Source of the DNA: Paenibacillus baekrokdamisoli
GTDB taxonomy: Bacteria; Bacillota; Bacilli; Paenibacillales; Paenibacillaceae
DNA: 64,000 bases
Reading direction: 5' to 3'
NCBI RefSeq assembly: GCF_003945345.1
Contig: NZ_AP019308.1
Coordinates: 2,666,001-2,730,000 of the forward strand
Below are positions 38,976-47,807 of the stretch, piece by piece (position 1 is the stretch's first letter; each line of letters starts with the position of its first letter). The position numbers and the translations under genes are program-made. Under the pieces are notes generated by a model. It saw nothing but the letters and a program-made list of their open reading frames with translations, was not told the origin of the DNA and did no database searches.

Positions 38976-40238
38976 TCATCGTACCACAACTTTTGGATGT
39001 CTTGTTATGAACAAATGAAGAACAAACAAGATCAATAACACAGCTCCACTTACGAAGAAAGGTGCATGTGGTCCCATACTATCCCAGAGCTTGCCAGACA
39101 TTATGCTTCCAAATACCATACCTAACCCTTCTATCGTAAGGAAAAACCCCCATACCGCGCCGCGTTCTGATTTTGGGATGGCCTTTGCAATGAGCGCATT
39201 CCAGGCTGGAATAATACAGGCATATCCGATGCCAACAAACATGACGACTACGAGAACGTAGGGCAAATAACGACTATAACCCAATATAGGAAGGGCAATC
39301 GCCGCCGTGAGGAATCCAACATGCAGAAACCATCTGGTACCGAAACGATCTACCCATTTCCCAACTGGAATAAGGAAGAGTACGGTTACCGCCCCACCTG
39401 CAATTAAGTAAAGACTATACTGCTGTGGTGTTAAATGAAGCACTGTTCTTGCATAAAGCGTAAGTACTGGCGTCAATAATCCCAGAGCGAAATTCTGCAA
39501 AAACATCGCGGGGTACAGCAGCCGACTAGCATGTAGGGAGCTGCGGACTTTGGCAAAATACCGACGAGCCTTTTCACCAAGCGTCATCCCCTCCAAATGC
39601 TCAGCTTCAGCATCTACAGTTGGTAGGTCTCTTCCTTCAATCTCAAGCGACTTGCGTTTGCCTGGAAGGAACAAAGCTACGATTACGACGACAATCATCA
39701 TCCCTATCAGCAATCGGAAAGCTGGTGCATAGGTATTCACAATAAAAAAATTAATAACGATGGGTCCGCAGCCTACGCCAAGCAGCCATGACATATAGAC
39801 CACACTCATAATCGTCCCGCTCGCTGCACTGCCAGCAACCGCTGTTGCGCCTGTAATTACGCATGGCCATAATGGTGACGTACCAATGCCCAGAAGCAAG
39901 CAAGCGAGTATGATCCATCCGAGACTATTGGTTAACGCAACAATAGAAACAGCCGCGAACGTGAGGATAACGCCAAACAGCATGACATAGCGATATCCGA
40001 ACCGATCTATGATCCAGCCTAGCGGACTGCGAAAGGCATTATCGCCAATATATTGTAGAGCCAGTGCCCAACCAATTGCATAGACGGACAAACCAAGCAT
40101 TTGACCCATATAGACAGGCAGAATCGATACGAGCAAAGCTCCCTTCACAAACTCAACAAGGTACATAATAATGAGCAGTTGGATGACAAAAGGCGATGTA
40201 AGCACCTTTTTCCCAGCCCAGCCTTTAGCAATCTTCAT
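38976..40238 (-). CDS. MFS transporter
   Basis: A 420-residue major facilitator with 12 predicted helices and a central charged loop of about 45 residues (around residues 195-240). SPLGWIIDRFGYRYVMLFG and PVGKWVDRFGTRWFLHVG are the paired loop motifs. The ATG at 40238 follows aggagag. It is divergent from the decarboxylase gene. The substrate cannot be told from the sequence. Confidence 0.87.
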   Translation of the reverse strand: MKIAKGWAGKKVLTSPFVIQLLIIMYLVEFVKGALLVSILPVYMGQMLGLSVYAIGWALALQYIGDNAFRSPLGWIIDRFGYRYVMLFGVILTFAAVSIVALTNSLGWIILACLLLGIGTSPLWPCVITGATAVAGSAASGTIMSVVYMSWLLGVGCGPIVINFFIVNTYAPAFRLLIGMMIVVVIVALFLPGKRKSLEIEGRDLPTVDAEAEHLEGMTLGEKARRYFAKVRSSLHASRLLYPAMFLQNFALGLLTPVLTLYARTVLHLTPQQYSLYLIAGGAVTVLFLIPVGKWVDRFGTRWFLHVGFLTAAIALPILGYSRYLPYVLVVVMFVGIGYACIIPAWNALIAKAIPKSERGAVWGFFLTIEGLGMVFGSIMSGKLWDSMGPHAPFFVSGAVLLILFVLHLFITRHPKVVVR

Positions 40239-40354
40239 AGTCGCTCTCCTCTCACAGCTATTATCATGTCATTATTCTTCCTATAATTAAGATGAAATAG
40301 TAGGCCTTCACCCGCTACGATCTGTTATTCACTTATTGTCAACAAAAATGTCAC

Positions 40355-40382
40355 TTGCAATCCCCCCTAATTTTGCTATACT
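40355..40382 (+). promoter_or_regulatory. Promoter of the decarboxylase gene
   Basis: ttgcaa and tatact are separated by 16 bases, about 47 bases before the chosen start codon. This position rules out the longest open-frame start at 40336. Confidence 0.6.
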
Positions 40383-40428
40383 CAACCTTGTTTGTACGAA
40401 CTTTAACATGAGAGGCTGGGATAAAGAC

Positions 40429-41898
40429 ATGGATCATACCCGGACCCCGCTGTTTAGCGCATTGCGCAATCATGCGGCTAATAACCCCGTTCAATTTCAT
40501 ATTCCTGGACATAAAAAAGGACTGGGCAGCGACCCTGAATTCCGAGCGTTCATCGGCGATAACACATTTTCAATCGATCTTATTAATATCGCACCGCTTG
40601 ATGATTTGCATCAGCCCACTGGAGTCATAGAAGAAGCTCAGCAGCTCGCAGCGGATGCATACGGTGCCGACTATACCTTTTTCTCCGTTCAAGGGACAAG
40701 CGGTGCCATTATGACAATGATTCTTAGCGTATGTTCTCCTGGTGACAAAATCATCGTTCCGCGTAATGTGCATAAATCGATTATGTCAGCCATTATCTTT
40801 GCCGGTGCCCGGCCTGTATTTATCTCGCCAGCACGTGACGCTAACCTTGGGATCGATCATGGGATTACGCTAAGCTCGGTGAAGCGTGCCCTTGATCGCC
40901 ATCATGATGCGAAGGCAGTCTTAGTCATAAATCCGACCTACTACGGCATTTGTGCCGATTTGAAGGAGATCGTAGATTTGGTTCACAGCTACGATGTACC
41001 TGTACTCGTCGATGAGGCGCATGGCGTTCTTATTCATTTTCACGAGAAGCTGCCTGTGTCTGCGATGCAAGCAGGTGCTGATATGGCGGCAACCAGCGTA
41101 CACAAGCTTGGAGGCTCCATGACACAAAGCTCCGTGTTGAATGTCCGTGAGGGTCGCATTAATCCTCAGCGCGTTAAGACGATTCTTAGTATGCTGACCA
41201 CCACATCGACTTCTTATATTTTGCTAGCTTCACTGGATACATCTCGTCGTAATTTGGCTTTGAATGGTCATGCTATCGCTGAGAAAGCGATTGAGCTTGC
41301 CCAATATGCGCGGGATGAGATTAACAAAATGCCGGGCCTATATTGCTTTGGCGAAGAAATTCTAGGTGGCGAAGCGACCTACGATTACGATCCGACTAAG
41401 CTAAGCGTTCATGTTCGTCATCTCGGGCTAACGGGATACGAGACAGAAAACTGGCTGCGAGATCATGGCAATATCGAAATCGAAATGAGCGATATGTATA
41501 ACATTCTCGCCCTTGTAACACCAGGTGATACCCTTGATAATATTGAAGCTTTACTTAGCGGACTTCGCCATCTTGTCGAAACGCATCATGAAGTGAATGA
41601 AGCCAATGAGCTTGTCGTCAAAATCCCAGAAATCCCGCAGCTTTCACTCACACCGCGTGATGCTTTTTATGCAGAAACTGAAGTTGTACCTTTCAAAGAA
41701 TCGGCAGGACGAATTATTGCCGAATTTATTTATGTATATCCGCCGGGTATTCCTATTTTATTGCCAGGAGAAGTCATTTCCCAGACGAATATCGACTATA
41801 TCATCGATCATGTCGAGGTAGGCCTGCCTGTTAAAGGGCCTGAAGATCGCAGCATTGAATTCGTTAAAGTTATCGTAGAGGAAACAGCAATTTCCTAA
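40429..41898 (+). CDS. Orn/Lys/Arg decarboxylase, PLP-dependent
   Basis: A 489-residue fold-type I decarboxylase of the SpeA/Cad-like branch that makes agmatine, cadaverine or a related polyamine. The N-terminus has FHIPGHKKG; the PLP-binding part has VDEAHG (Asp) and the Schiff-base lysine in ATSVHKLGGSMTQSS; the C-terminal domain has IYVYPPGIPILLPGE. I chose the ATG at 40429 because a promoter overlaps the earlier start; an ATG at 40408 is also possible. It is a single gene ending before a dispersed repeat. Substrate choice is not settled by motifs. Confidence 0.9.
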   Translation: MDHTRTPLFSALRNHAANNPVQFHIPGHKKGLGSDPEFRAFIGDNTFSIDLINIAPLDDLHQPTGVIEEAQQLAADAYGADYTFFSVQGTSGAIMTMILSVCSPGDKIIVPRNVHKSIMSAIIFAGARPVFISPARDANLGIDHGITLSSVKRALDRHHDAKAVLVINPTYYGICADLKEIVDLVHSYDVPVLVDEAHGVLIHFHEKLPVSAMQAGADMAATSVHKLGGSMTQSSVLNVREGRINPQRVKTILSMLTTTSTSYILLASLDTSRRNLALNGHAIAEKAIELAQYARDEINKMPGLYCFGEEILGGEATYDYDPTKLSVHVRHLGLTGYETENWLRDHGNIEIEMSDMYNILALVTPGDTLDNIEALLSGLRHLVETHHEVNEANELVVKIPEIPQLSLTPRDAFYAETEVVPFKESAGRIIAEFIYVYPPGIPILLPGEVISQTNIDYIIDHVEVGLPVKGPEDRSIEFVKVIVEETAIS

Positions 41899-41921
41899 GC
41901 AGCAACCCCTATACCTATAGC

Positions 41922-42017
41922 AAGAAGAAACGGCTAACGCCGTCCTTGGCGGCGAAGCAAGTTTCTTCCCTTTGAAAAATAAGCAAAGTATGGAAAAAAC
42001 TTATACTTTCTTATTTT
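41922..42017. repeat. Dispersed structured repeat, copy C
   Basis: Third copy, closely matching copy A in its first 45 bases. The AT stem is aaaaataag with cttattttt: relative to copy A the changed base is matched by a change on the other arm. It lies between the decarboxylase stop codon and a shared terminator. Confidence 0.9.
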
Positions 42018-42026
42018 TTAAGAAAA

Positions 42027-42070
42027 GAAGATCGTTGCCCGCCTGCAAATAGGCTCGCAACGGTCTTTTT
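42027..42070. terminator. Bidirectional terminator
   Basis: atcgttgc pairs with gcaacggt, flanked by A and T runs, between convergent genes. Confidence 0.8.
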
Positions 42071-42092
42071 CCTTCTTAGAGCCGACTTTAAA

Positions 42093-42923
42093 CTAACTTG
42101 CATCCTTGGTAAGTACATGCTGCAGAAACGTCAACATTCTCGCAAACGCATCCCGTGCTGCATCAATATGAAAAGACGGACGCGTATCATTAAAGAATGC
42201 ATGAGGCGCATCGGCATAAATGTGATAATCGAATGGTTTGCCCGCAAGGAAGAGTGCCTCCCCAAAGGCGGGTACTTCATCTGTAATTCGTTTATCATGC
42301 TCTCCATAGAAACCAAGGATTGGACACTGAATCTCAGGAATAAGCTCAGCAGAGGGCGCACTTCCATAAAAGATGACAGCCCCCTTCAAAGAAGCGTCAT
42401 TGGCAGCTAATAACCCGGATAAGCTGCCTCCTAGGCAAAATCCAACTGAAGCAACCGATTGACCAAGCGAATACTCATAGGTTTCTCTCAGCCAGCCCGA
42501 TGTCATAACAACTTGTTTCACAAAGTCCTGCATCATTCCATTAAGGTTAAACAAGTAATCCAGTGAATCGGATACAAGCTTCTGCTTACTCTCGGGCAAC
42601 TGAGATAAGGCAATCTGCCGCTGCTCCAGATCCCGCCAATGAGTCTGCGGAAGTGTATTAAGCACGCCTTGCGCCTCTTGAACACGCTCTGATCTAAGTG
42701 GCTCTGGCCTGACTCCATGCCTAGCAAACAAATCGGGTGCAAATGCTACATATCCTGCTTGTGCAAGCCTTCGAGTTACATCTTGTATATGTTCATCTAC
42801 GCCCCATATTTCTTGCAAAACGATGATCGAGGGCATCGGCTCCTTCACACCGCCCCAACGGGCAACATAGCCGCTGTACTCACCATTATCTCCATAACGG
42901 ATCCATTCCGTTTCTAACTTCAT
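42093..42923 (-). CDS. Dienelactone hydrolase family protein
   Basis: A 276-residue alpha/beta hydrolase. The DLH triad is visible as Cys163 (VGFCLGGS), Asp210 (YGEHDKRI) and His241 (DAPHAFFND). IVLQEIWGVDEHIQDVTRRLA is the typical N-terminal stretch. An insert of about 45 residues (around 80-125, with repeated Gln and Leu) separates the first strands. The ATG at 42923 follows gaggaa. True substrates of such enzymes outside chloroaromatic pathways are mostly unknown. Confidence 0.9.
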   Translation of the reverse strand: MKLETEWIRYGDNGEYSGYVARWGGVKEPMPSIIVLQEIWGVDEHIQDVTRRLAQAGYVAFAPDLFARHGVRPEPLRSERVQEAQGVLNTLPQTHWRDLEQRQIALSQLPESKQKLVSDSLDYLFNLNGMMQDFVKQVVMTSGWLRETYEYSLGQSVASVGFCLGGSLSGLLAANDASLKGAVIFYGSAPSAELIPEIQCPILGFYGEHDKRITDEVPAFGEALFLAGKPFDYHIYADAPHAFFNDTRPSFHIDAARDAFARMLTFLQHVLTKDAS

Positions 42924-43121
42924 TTATATTTCCTCCCAATATCCTTCATTAACCATCGAACTTTATGGTTAACCACAATGATCTTATCTGCATGTGACGG
43001 CATGTCTATGAAAGACCCTTTACCATATTAACATATTTAGGATCGCGTTAAGAGAGGTGCTTTGGTGCTTATTGTCAATGCATAGCTTGCAATGCTATGA
43101 TGTTAGAGGGGGTGGAAAGTA

Positions 43122-43541
43122 GTGGCTCAAAGCGCTTATATCAAATTCGTGCAAGGATCCGCAGTCGAACGTCTCAGCCTTAACGAGGTTAAAGATCGTC
43201 TGGAACGCTACTGTAAGCAAACGGCCAAAACAGGTGAACAGCTCAGCTGGGACTACACTGAGGCAGCCTTCCCTTACACCGTCGAAACAAAGCCCGGTGA
43301 AGAGAATCGGTGGTTTTATTTGAAAGGTACTGCCCCGCAGTACAGGTTCATCCTATTTGGAGTTGGTGAGCATACGGAGAGTGAAAGAACAGTACCTTAC
43401 GTACAGGTCGTCCTCCCTGATGAATCTACTCATGGGGACAAATCCAAAGCAAATGAGCTCTGCAAATATTTTGCCAAGCATCTGCTAGCAGAACTAACGA
43501 TGTTTAACGGAAGAACAATTTATTATAATCCGCGAAAATAA
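43122..43541 (+). CDS. DUF1885-like protein
   Basis: A 139-residue soluble protein of unknown function. It begins with GTG at 43122, about five to ten bases after agagggggtgg. SAYIKFVQGSAVERLSLNEVK and GEQLSWDYTEAAFPY resemble the DUF1885 family of bacilli as I remember it. There is no signal peptide. It is a single gene followed by its own terminator. Confidence 0.7.
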   Translation: MAQSAYIKFVQGSAVERLSLNEVKDRLERYCKQTAKTGEQLSWDYTEAAFPYTVETKPGEENRWFYLKGTAPQYRFILFGVGEHTESERTVPYVQVVLPDESTHGDKSKANELCKYFAKHLLAELTMFNGRTIYYNPRK

Positions 43542-43543
43542 AT

Positions 43544-43579
43544 AAAACTCCGACAGCCGTTATGGTTGCGGAGTTTTTT
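43544..43579. terminator. Terminator
   Basis: aaaactccg pairs with cggagtttttt, directly after the DUF1885-like gene. Confidence 0.85.
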
Positions 43580-43598
43580 CATTTGACTCGAACAGCAA

Positions 43599-43928
43599 TT
43601 AGTTGTCCTCTTCGTTCTCACGTTGAGCTACTTCTTCGTAAATACGCGTAACACGTTCCCACTCTGCATCATCTTCAATGCCGACTAAGAATGCTTCGCC
43701 GTCTTCTTCCTCAATTCGGAAAATAACACCGTCTGCCTCTGGGTCGTTACGGTCTAGCAATACCGCATATACTTGCTCTTCGGATTCGAATGTGTATACC
43801 ATTACCATCTCACGTTCTACGCCTTCCTCGTCTGATACAAGGAATACGTGCTCTTCATGATCATGGTCGTGATTGCAATTCTCGTCATGCACATGCTCTT
43901 CGCCATTCTTATGCTCGTGATCGCTCAT
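43599..43928 (-). CDS. DUF1292 (YrzB-like) protein with His-rich tail
   Basis: A 109-residue acidic protein. The ATG at 43928 has gaggt seven bases upstream. Residues 28-105 match DUF1292 (VFLVSDEEGVEREMVMVYTF, EEQVYAVLLDR, VFRIEEE-like VIFRIEEEDGEAFLVGI). The first 27 residues are rich in His, Asp and Glu (about nine His), a possible metal-binding tail that the core family lacks. Function is unknown. Confidence 0.82.
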   Translation of the reverse strand: MSDHEHKNGEEHVHDENCNHDHDHEEHVFLVSDEEGVEREMVMVYTFESEEQVYAVLLDRNDPEADGVIFRIEEEDGEAFLVGIEDDAEWERVTRIYEEVAQRENEEDN

Positions 43929-44041
43929 CAGATATACCTCATTTCCATTCTTGATACGTTTCCTCCGTATAGTAACATGGAACAAGTCTATGGTCAAACA
44001 AAAACACCCCTGCTCGAAGGGAGCAAAGGCGCTTAAAAGAA

Positions 44042-44611
44042 TTACTGTGTTTTCGCTGAAATCGTCTTCTCTGATACCAATTTCCAATCGTCGCTAGCAG
44101 TCACTTTCATAAAGAAACGAATCGTGTATTTGCCTGCTGTATCAAAGGAATAGTTGATATCATCTGTCCGGTACCAGAAGTTATCCTTATCAATGGAAAC
44201 ATTCTTCGCTTGAATCAGCTTCTCTTCGCCATTGGGATCAAAAATCGATATTTTCACCGCAGCAATGTCAGTCATTAAATTATCGACCTGAGCGAATACT
44301 TTGAATGAGATTCGATTCCCCTTCACGACGTTACCGAAGATCGTCGTGTCTTGAAAAAGGAACATGTGAACATTAGGCTTGAAAACCGTTACCTTCTTAG
44401 CTGCTTCATCCCAAAAGACGAGTGCTTGTAGGGAGTTAGCTACTTGGCGTACCGACAAATAGGTCTTGCCGTCCGCAAATAGACCTGCATCATCTAATTC
44501 GGACCCATTGACGATAACTCGTACCTTCTGCGAAGCCGAATCGGCAAACATCATCGTTCCGCCCCACAGTGACATAACCAGTAGCAAGATGAGAAGCTTT
44601 CTGAATTTCAT
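44042..44611 (-). CDS. Secreted stalk-domain (copper amine oxidase N-type) protein
   Basis: A 189-residue exported protein. A signal peptide (residues 1-25) is followed by one stalk domain (VRVIVNGSELDDAG, GKTYLSVRQVANSLQALVFW, residues 29-80) and a beta-rich C-terminal part of about 100 residues that I do not recognise. The ATG follows gaggga. It is smaller than the other stalk protein in the window, and it also lacks a wall anchor. Confidence 0.8.
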   Translation of the reverse strand: MKFRKLLILLLVMSLWGGTMMFADSASQKVRVIVNGSELDDAGLFADGKTYLSVRQVANSLQALVFWDEAAKKVTVFKPNVHMFLFQDTTIFGNVVKGNRISFKVFAQVDNLMTDIAAVKISIFDPNGEEKLIQAKNVSIDKDNFWYRTDDINYSFDTAGKYTIRFFMKVTASDDWKLVSEKTISAKTQ

Positions 44612-44777
44612 GGTCGTAATCCCTCCATCCGTTGTTGTCTGGATGAATGGTTATACTCACCAACTTGCCCAAAGTTGCGCCAATTCAAAATAATTTTTCC
44701 TTGTTTCATTTTGTCAATTCATGCTGAATTCTGCGCTTCCCCGGGAAATGATTGAGCGGGAAATTCAAGTTGCTAAA

Positions 44778-44978
44778 TTAGCTAAACGTCCTTGTTAAGA
44801 TACAGGGAACACCTTTACCGAGCGCTCCTGGCTCTTTCATCATCTCTCTGTATCGAATTCCACGGTTACAAGGCGTTTTACAAACATCGCATGTACCTGA
44901 TAAGACAAGCTTCATATTTACTTGCTTGCGATCGGAAGCCGTATTTTTCTTCTTTTTTACTACTTTTCCTTTGGCCAT
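44778..44978 (-). CDS. Small cysteine-containing basic protein
   Basis: A 66-residue protein with a Lys-rich N-terminus (KGKVVKKKKN) and a CDVCKTPCNRG motif plus a distal Cys near the end (VPCILT), which may bind zinc. The ATG at 44978 is preceded by aggtgcggag. Function is unknown; the composition suggests nucleic acid or ribosome contact, which is a guess. Confidence 0.6.
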   Translation of the reverse strand: MAKGKVVKKKKNTASDRKQVNMKLVLSGTCDVCKTPCNRGIRYREMMKEPGALGKGVPCILTRTFS

Positions 44979-45150
44979 AACTCCGCACCTGCCCATCTTC
45001 TAAGTCCATTCATAGATATCCTATGAATAAGCAGATCGGATGTGCATCGGATCCCTCTATTCTTATCGAAATTAAATGAAACATGCCCTTTCCATTTGAA
45101 CAAGGAAATGATAAATTTGTTAATAATGGATTACATAGGAGGAAGCCCGA

Positions 45151-45879
45151 TTGAACTTACAGATGCTCGGGACAGGAAGTGCATTTGCCAAGAAGTACTT
45201 CAACAATAATGCGTTGTTTTACGTGGGAGACCGAACCATTATGCTTGATTGCGGAATAACGGCTCCACTTTCTTTATATCAGCTCGGTAAAACCTTCAAT
45301 GATATTGATGCCCTCCTAATTAGCCATATCCACGCTGATCATATTGGAGGAATGGAAGAGTTTGCTTTTCAAATGAAGTTCGTTTACAACCGTAAACCGC
45401 TGCTCTTTATATCCGAAGCTATTGTAGATTCACTTTGGGAGAATGCTCTTAAAGGCGGCCTGCTTCAAGAGGAATGCCACTCACTAGATCATTACTTCGA
45501 CATCAAGCTGCTGAAGGAGGGTGTATCTACAGAAATCTATCCAGGTTTTTGTGTAGAACCGATTCTGACGAAGCATATTCCGAATAAGTCCAGCTTTTCG
45601 TTCCTTATCAATGGAAATTTCTTTTACTCGGCCGATATGAGGTTTGATCCAGACTTGCTTGAAGAGCTAGTTGCTCGTGGCTGCGAGACTATCTTTCATG
45701 ATTGTCAGTTAACGCCACCAGGCGTTGTACATACCACACTGGAAGAGCTTTTGACTCTGCCTGAATCCATTCAAGAGCGGATTTGGCTTATGCATTATGA
45801 CGATAGCAAAGAAAATTATGAACAAGAAATGCGTTCCATGCAGTTTGTAGAACAGCATAGAATTTATAGCTTCGAATAA
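45151..45879 (+). CDS. Metallo-beta-lactamase-fold hydrolase (RNase Z-like)
   Basis: A 242-residue enzyme of the MBL fold. Zn ligands are seen in ISHIHADHIGG (about residues 59-69), YSADMRFD and MHYDD near the C-terminus. The LGTGSAFAKKYFNNNA opening is that of the RNase Z/phosphodiesterase branch. The start is TTG at 45151 after aggaggaagcccga. The substrate is unknown: tRNA 3' processing, cyclic nucleotides or others are possible. Confidence 0.85.
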   Translation: MNLQMLGTGSAFAKKYFNNNALFYVGDRTIMLDCGITAPLSLYQLGKTFNDIDALLISHIHADHIGGMEEFAFQMKFVYNRKPLLFISEAIVDSLWENALKGGLLQEECHSLDHYFDIKLLKEGVSTEIYPGFCVEPILTKHIPNKSSFSFLINGNFFYSADMRFDPDLLEELVARGCETIFHDCQLTPPGVVHTTLEELLTLPESIQERIWLMHYDDSKENYEQEMRSMQFVEQHRIYSFE

Positions 45880-45888
45880 ATCCACATC

Positions 45889-45954
45889 AAAAAAGCCCGC
45901 TTAGAGGTCACATCCCAAACGTAAAGAGGATGTGACCACAATGCGGGCTTTTCT
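45889..45954. terminator. Strong bidirectional terminator
   Basis: aaaagcccgc pairs with gcgggctttt and inside it ggtcacatcc pairs with ggatgtgacc, between convergent genes. Confidence 0.88.
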
Positions 45955-45977
45955 GTATCTATTAGGGTGTGCAAGGC

Positions 45978-46235
45978 TTAGAAGTTGGGAAGCTGATCCA
46001 AATTATTAGTAGGATCGCCATCAGCATCTCCACGAATATAAGTCTCTCCATCCCTACCTTTAAAGGCATTCACTCCAGCAATTAAGCCTCCTTGCACCTC
46101 TTCTAGAGCTTGCTCATAGTTAAGCACACGTCCTGAAGAAGTTTTGAAAGACGTAAGATCTCCATCACCGTTCTTCTGCGTCGCCACTATGGTTTCTCGG
46201 GCGGATGAGTCGAAAGCTTGTCCTGTCGTATCCAT
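45978..46235 (-). CDS. DUF3892-family small protein
   Basis: An 85-residue protein. The DUF3892 core is ETIVATQKNGDGDLTSFKTS (residues 14-33) and GRVLNYEQALEEVQGGLIAG. The ATG follows aaggagg. Function is unknown. It has a terminator shared with the MBL gene at its 3' end. Confidence 0.82.
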   Translation of the reverse strand: MDTTGQAFDSSARETIVATQKNGDGDLTSFKTSSGRVLNYEQALEEVQGGLIAGVNAFKGRDGETYIRGDADGDPTNNLDQLPNF

Positions 46236-46342
46236 ACGATGTCCTCCTTCTTAAACAGCTTGATCCTGCTAAATTAGGCTGTCCATGAATGAACTACTCT
46301 ATGCTTACAATAAAAAATCGGTGCTAGCCGGTGTCGGTCTAC

Positions 46343-46594
46343 TCATTCATCACTTTTGAGAGGTGCACGCTGTTCCTTCATTGCAGAATCATGTATTGGT
46401 GAAGGAGTAAGAACATGATTTATATTCGGTTCTCCATAGACCTCATCCCATACCGAGACGTCGCTCGGATAGACAACAGAGATCACGCTTGGAGGCCCTT
46501 CATCCCCCTCAGTTCCTGTGGGTTCCTGTCTTAGGCAGCCCGAACAAACAGATAAACATAGGAAGCCAACTAAAATAACGATACTCTTTCTCAT
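46343..46594 (-). CDS. Small predicted lipoprotein
   Basis: An 83-residue protein with a short signal (MRKSIVILVGFLCLSVCSGC) whose last cysteine, Cys20, is a plausible lipobox residue, and a Pro-rich tail. The ATG at 46594 follows gggaggt. I do not recognise the rest. No partner gene is evident. Confidence 0.6.
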   Translation of the reverse strand: MRKSIVILVGFLCLSVCSGCLRQEPTGTEGDEGPPSVISVVYPSDVSVWDEVYGEPNINHVLTPSPIHDSAMKEQRAPLKSDE

Positions 46595-46680
46595 GCATAC
46601 CTCCCGTTATTGCACATTGATAAGGATTAGTATGCACCATCAGCTGGAAAGCCAAACCATAAACACTGTTTCCTCTCCAC

Positions 46681-46842
46681 TCATTCGTCCTTACCTGATT
46701 CTTTGGGATGATCTTGCTTCCAAACGTATAGCTCATCGTATTTCGTTGAATCCTTAATAACCATACGCGCTACACAAACCAACACGGCACCAACAATGCC
46801 AAATAATCCAATCAGCCACACCGCCAAATAGGCAGCTTCCAT
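46681..46842 (-). CDS. Small single-helix membrane protein
   Basis: A 53-residue protein: one membrane helix (about residues 4-27, rich in Gly, Val and Leu) and a charged C-terminus (KYDELYVWKQDHPKESGKDE). The ATG at 46842 follows aggcaggt at about ten bases; a GTG at 46875 is also open. It lies about 85 bases upstream of the small lipoprotein gene in the same direction. Confidence 0.55.
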   Translation of the reverse strand: MEAAYLAVWLIGLFGIVGAVLVCVARMVIKDSTKYDELYVWKQDHPKESGKDE

Positions 46843-46928
46843 ATCGAAATAACCTGCCTCTCCTACCGCGATCACCTTTTGTGTAACGATATGCGTCAGA
46901 AGACAAATTTAGTCCAGCTCTATGTGAT

Positions 46929-46964
46929 ATTTTCTTGGAAATTTTCTTGGAAATTTTCTTGGAA
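46929..46964. repeat. Three perfect 12-bp tandem repeats
   Basis: attttcttggaa three times in a row, just upstream of the tRNA-Val promoter. Confidence 0.9.
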
Positions 46965-46970
46965 AATGGG

Positions 46971-46999
46971 TTGACTTTATTTTTCTGGTTTGATATATT
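46971..46999 (+). promoter_or_regulatory. Promoter of tRNA-Val
   Basis: ttgact and tatatt with 17-base spacing, 31 bases before the tRNA. Confidence 0.75.
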
Positions 47000-47029
47000 A
47001 TTTCTTGTCACTAAACAAACATTTCATAT

Positions 47030-47105
47030 GATCTGGTAGCTCAGCTGGGAGAGCACTATCTTGACAGGGTAGGGGTCACAGGTTCGAACCCTGTTCAGAT
47101 CACCA
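47030..47105 (+). tRNA. tRNA-Val(GAC)
   Basis: A complete cloverleaf: acceptor gatctgg/tcagatc, D stem gctc/gagc, anticodon stem ctatc/ggtag with loop ttgacag (anticodon GAC), T stem acagg/cctgt with ttcgaac, and encoded CCA. A decayed copy of its 3' half lies at 49961. Confidence 0.93.
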
Positions 47106-47157
47106 TAACTTAACTTCTGAAAGCCTTGGTAATCAAGGCTTTTTTTGTTTTTATGTG
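47065..47157. repeat. Direct repeat at the left side of the tRNA-Val relic segment (att-like)
   Basis: The region from the tRNA anticodon arm (cagggtaggggtcacagg) through the terminator is repeated at 49961-50047 in the same direction, as for elements that integrate into a tRNA 3' end. Confidence 0.8.
47121..47146 (+). terminator. Terminator of tRNA-Val
   Basis: agccttg pairs with caaggct, followed by a seven-T run. Confidence 0.9.
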
Positions 47158-47344
47158 GTTAATCAATATTTGAAAAAGTGTAGATTTAAGCTCGTGATAC
47201 GAATTTGATACGATTACCTCCTGATACGAAAAAAATGGTAAGAGCTATGCGCCCTTACCACCCTCGTTAAGAAAAATATTAAAGTTTGTTCCTTCGAGCC
47301 AATTCCTGAAAACAAGCTTGCTAATATATTTTTCCCTGCCTGCC

Positions 47345-47807
47345 TTAGTTACTCCCTGCGTCTGTCGCTTCTCCAGGGTTCTCGTCATCTTCCTGTTGGT
47401 CGCCCATAACAAGATCAGTATCTTCGCCTTCGCTTTCGTTGGTCTCTTCGGTATCCTCAGTATCCAGCTCCTCCTGCCCATCATCCTGATCTTCGTCATA
47501 GTCCCCAGCAACTTCTTCGTCCTCACCTTCTAAGCCCGGAAGCTCGCTTTCCTCATCGCTCCCACCGTCTGAACTTTCATCTAAATGTTCTTCAGTTTGC
47601 TTAGCAGCTTCATCGATCGTGAGCTGACAACCTTCTACGTTAACCGATCCATCGGGATCAATAGTTCCCCGAACACCTTGATGCTGCTGATGGCTATAAT
47701 AGTCATCCATATCCATCTGTGAACTGGAGAATGTCAATGGTAAGAGTGATTTGCTCCTCTTATGCTAAATTGATACCTTTGATTTTCGCGTTAAGCATAG
47801 TTTTCAT
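47345..47807 (-). pseudogene. Broken gene for a very acidic protein
   Basis: An ATG at 47807 with gagaggag ahead opens a frame (MKTMLNAKIKGINLA) that meets TAA at once, continues after it as EEQITLTIDILQFTDGYG, then must shift frame to join an open frame (from TTG at 47737) encoding DYYSHQQHQGVRGTID, VNVEGCQLTIDEAAK and about 75 residues that are mostly Asp, Glu, Gly and Gln. I read this as one gene with a stop and a frameshift. Alternatively a 130-residue protein starts at the TTG, but its binding site is 16 bases away. No family recognised. Confidence 0.5.

Noticed and set aside
46754..47011. Open frame of 85 codons on the minus strand
   Set aside because: Its first part is only the 12-bp repeat read as a peptide repeat and the rest is an off-frame reading of the small membrane gene.
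47318..47533. Hydrophobic open frame on the plus strand
   Set aside because: It is the complement of the acidic protein gene; acid-rich codons read as hydrophobic on the other strand.
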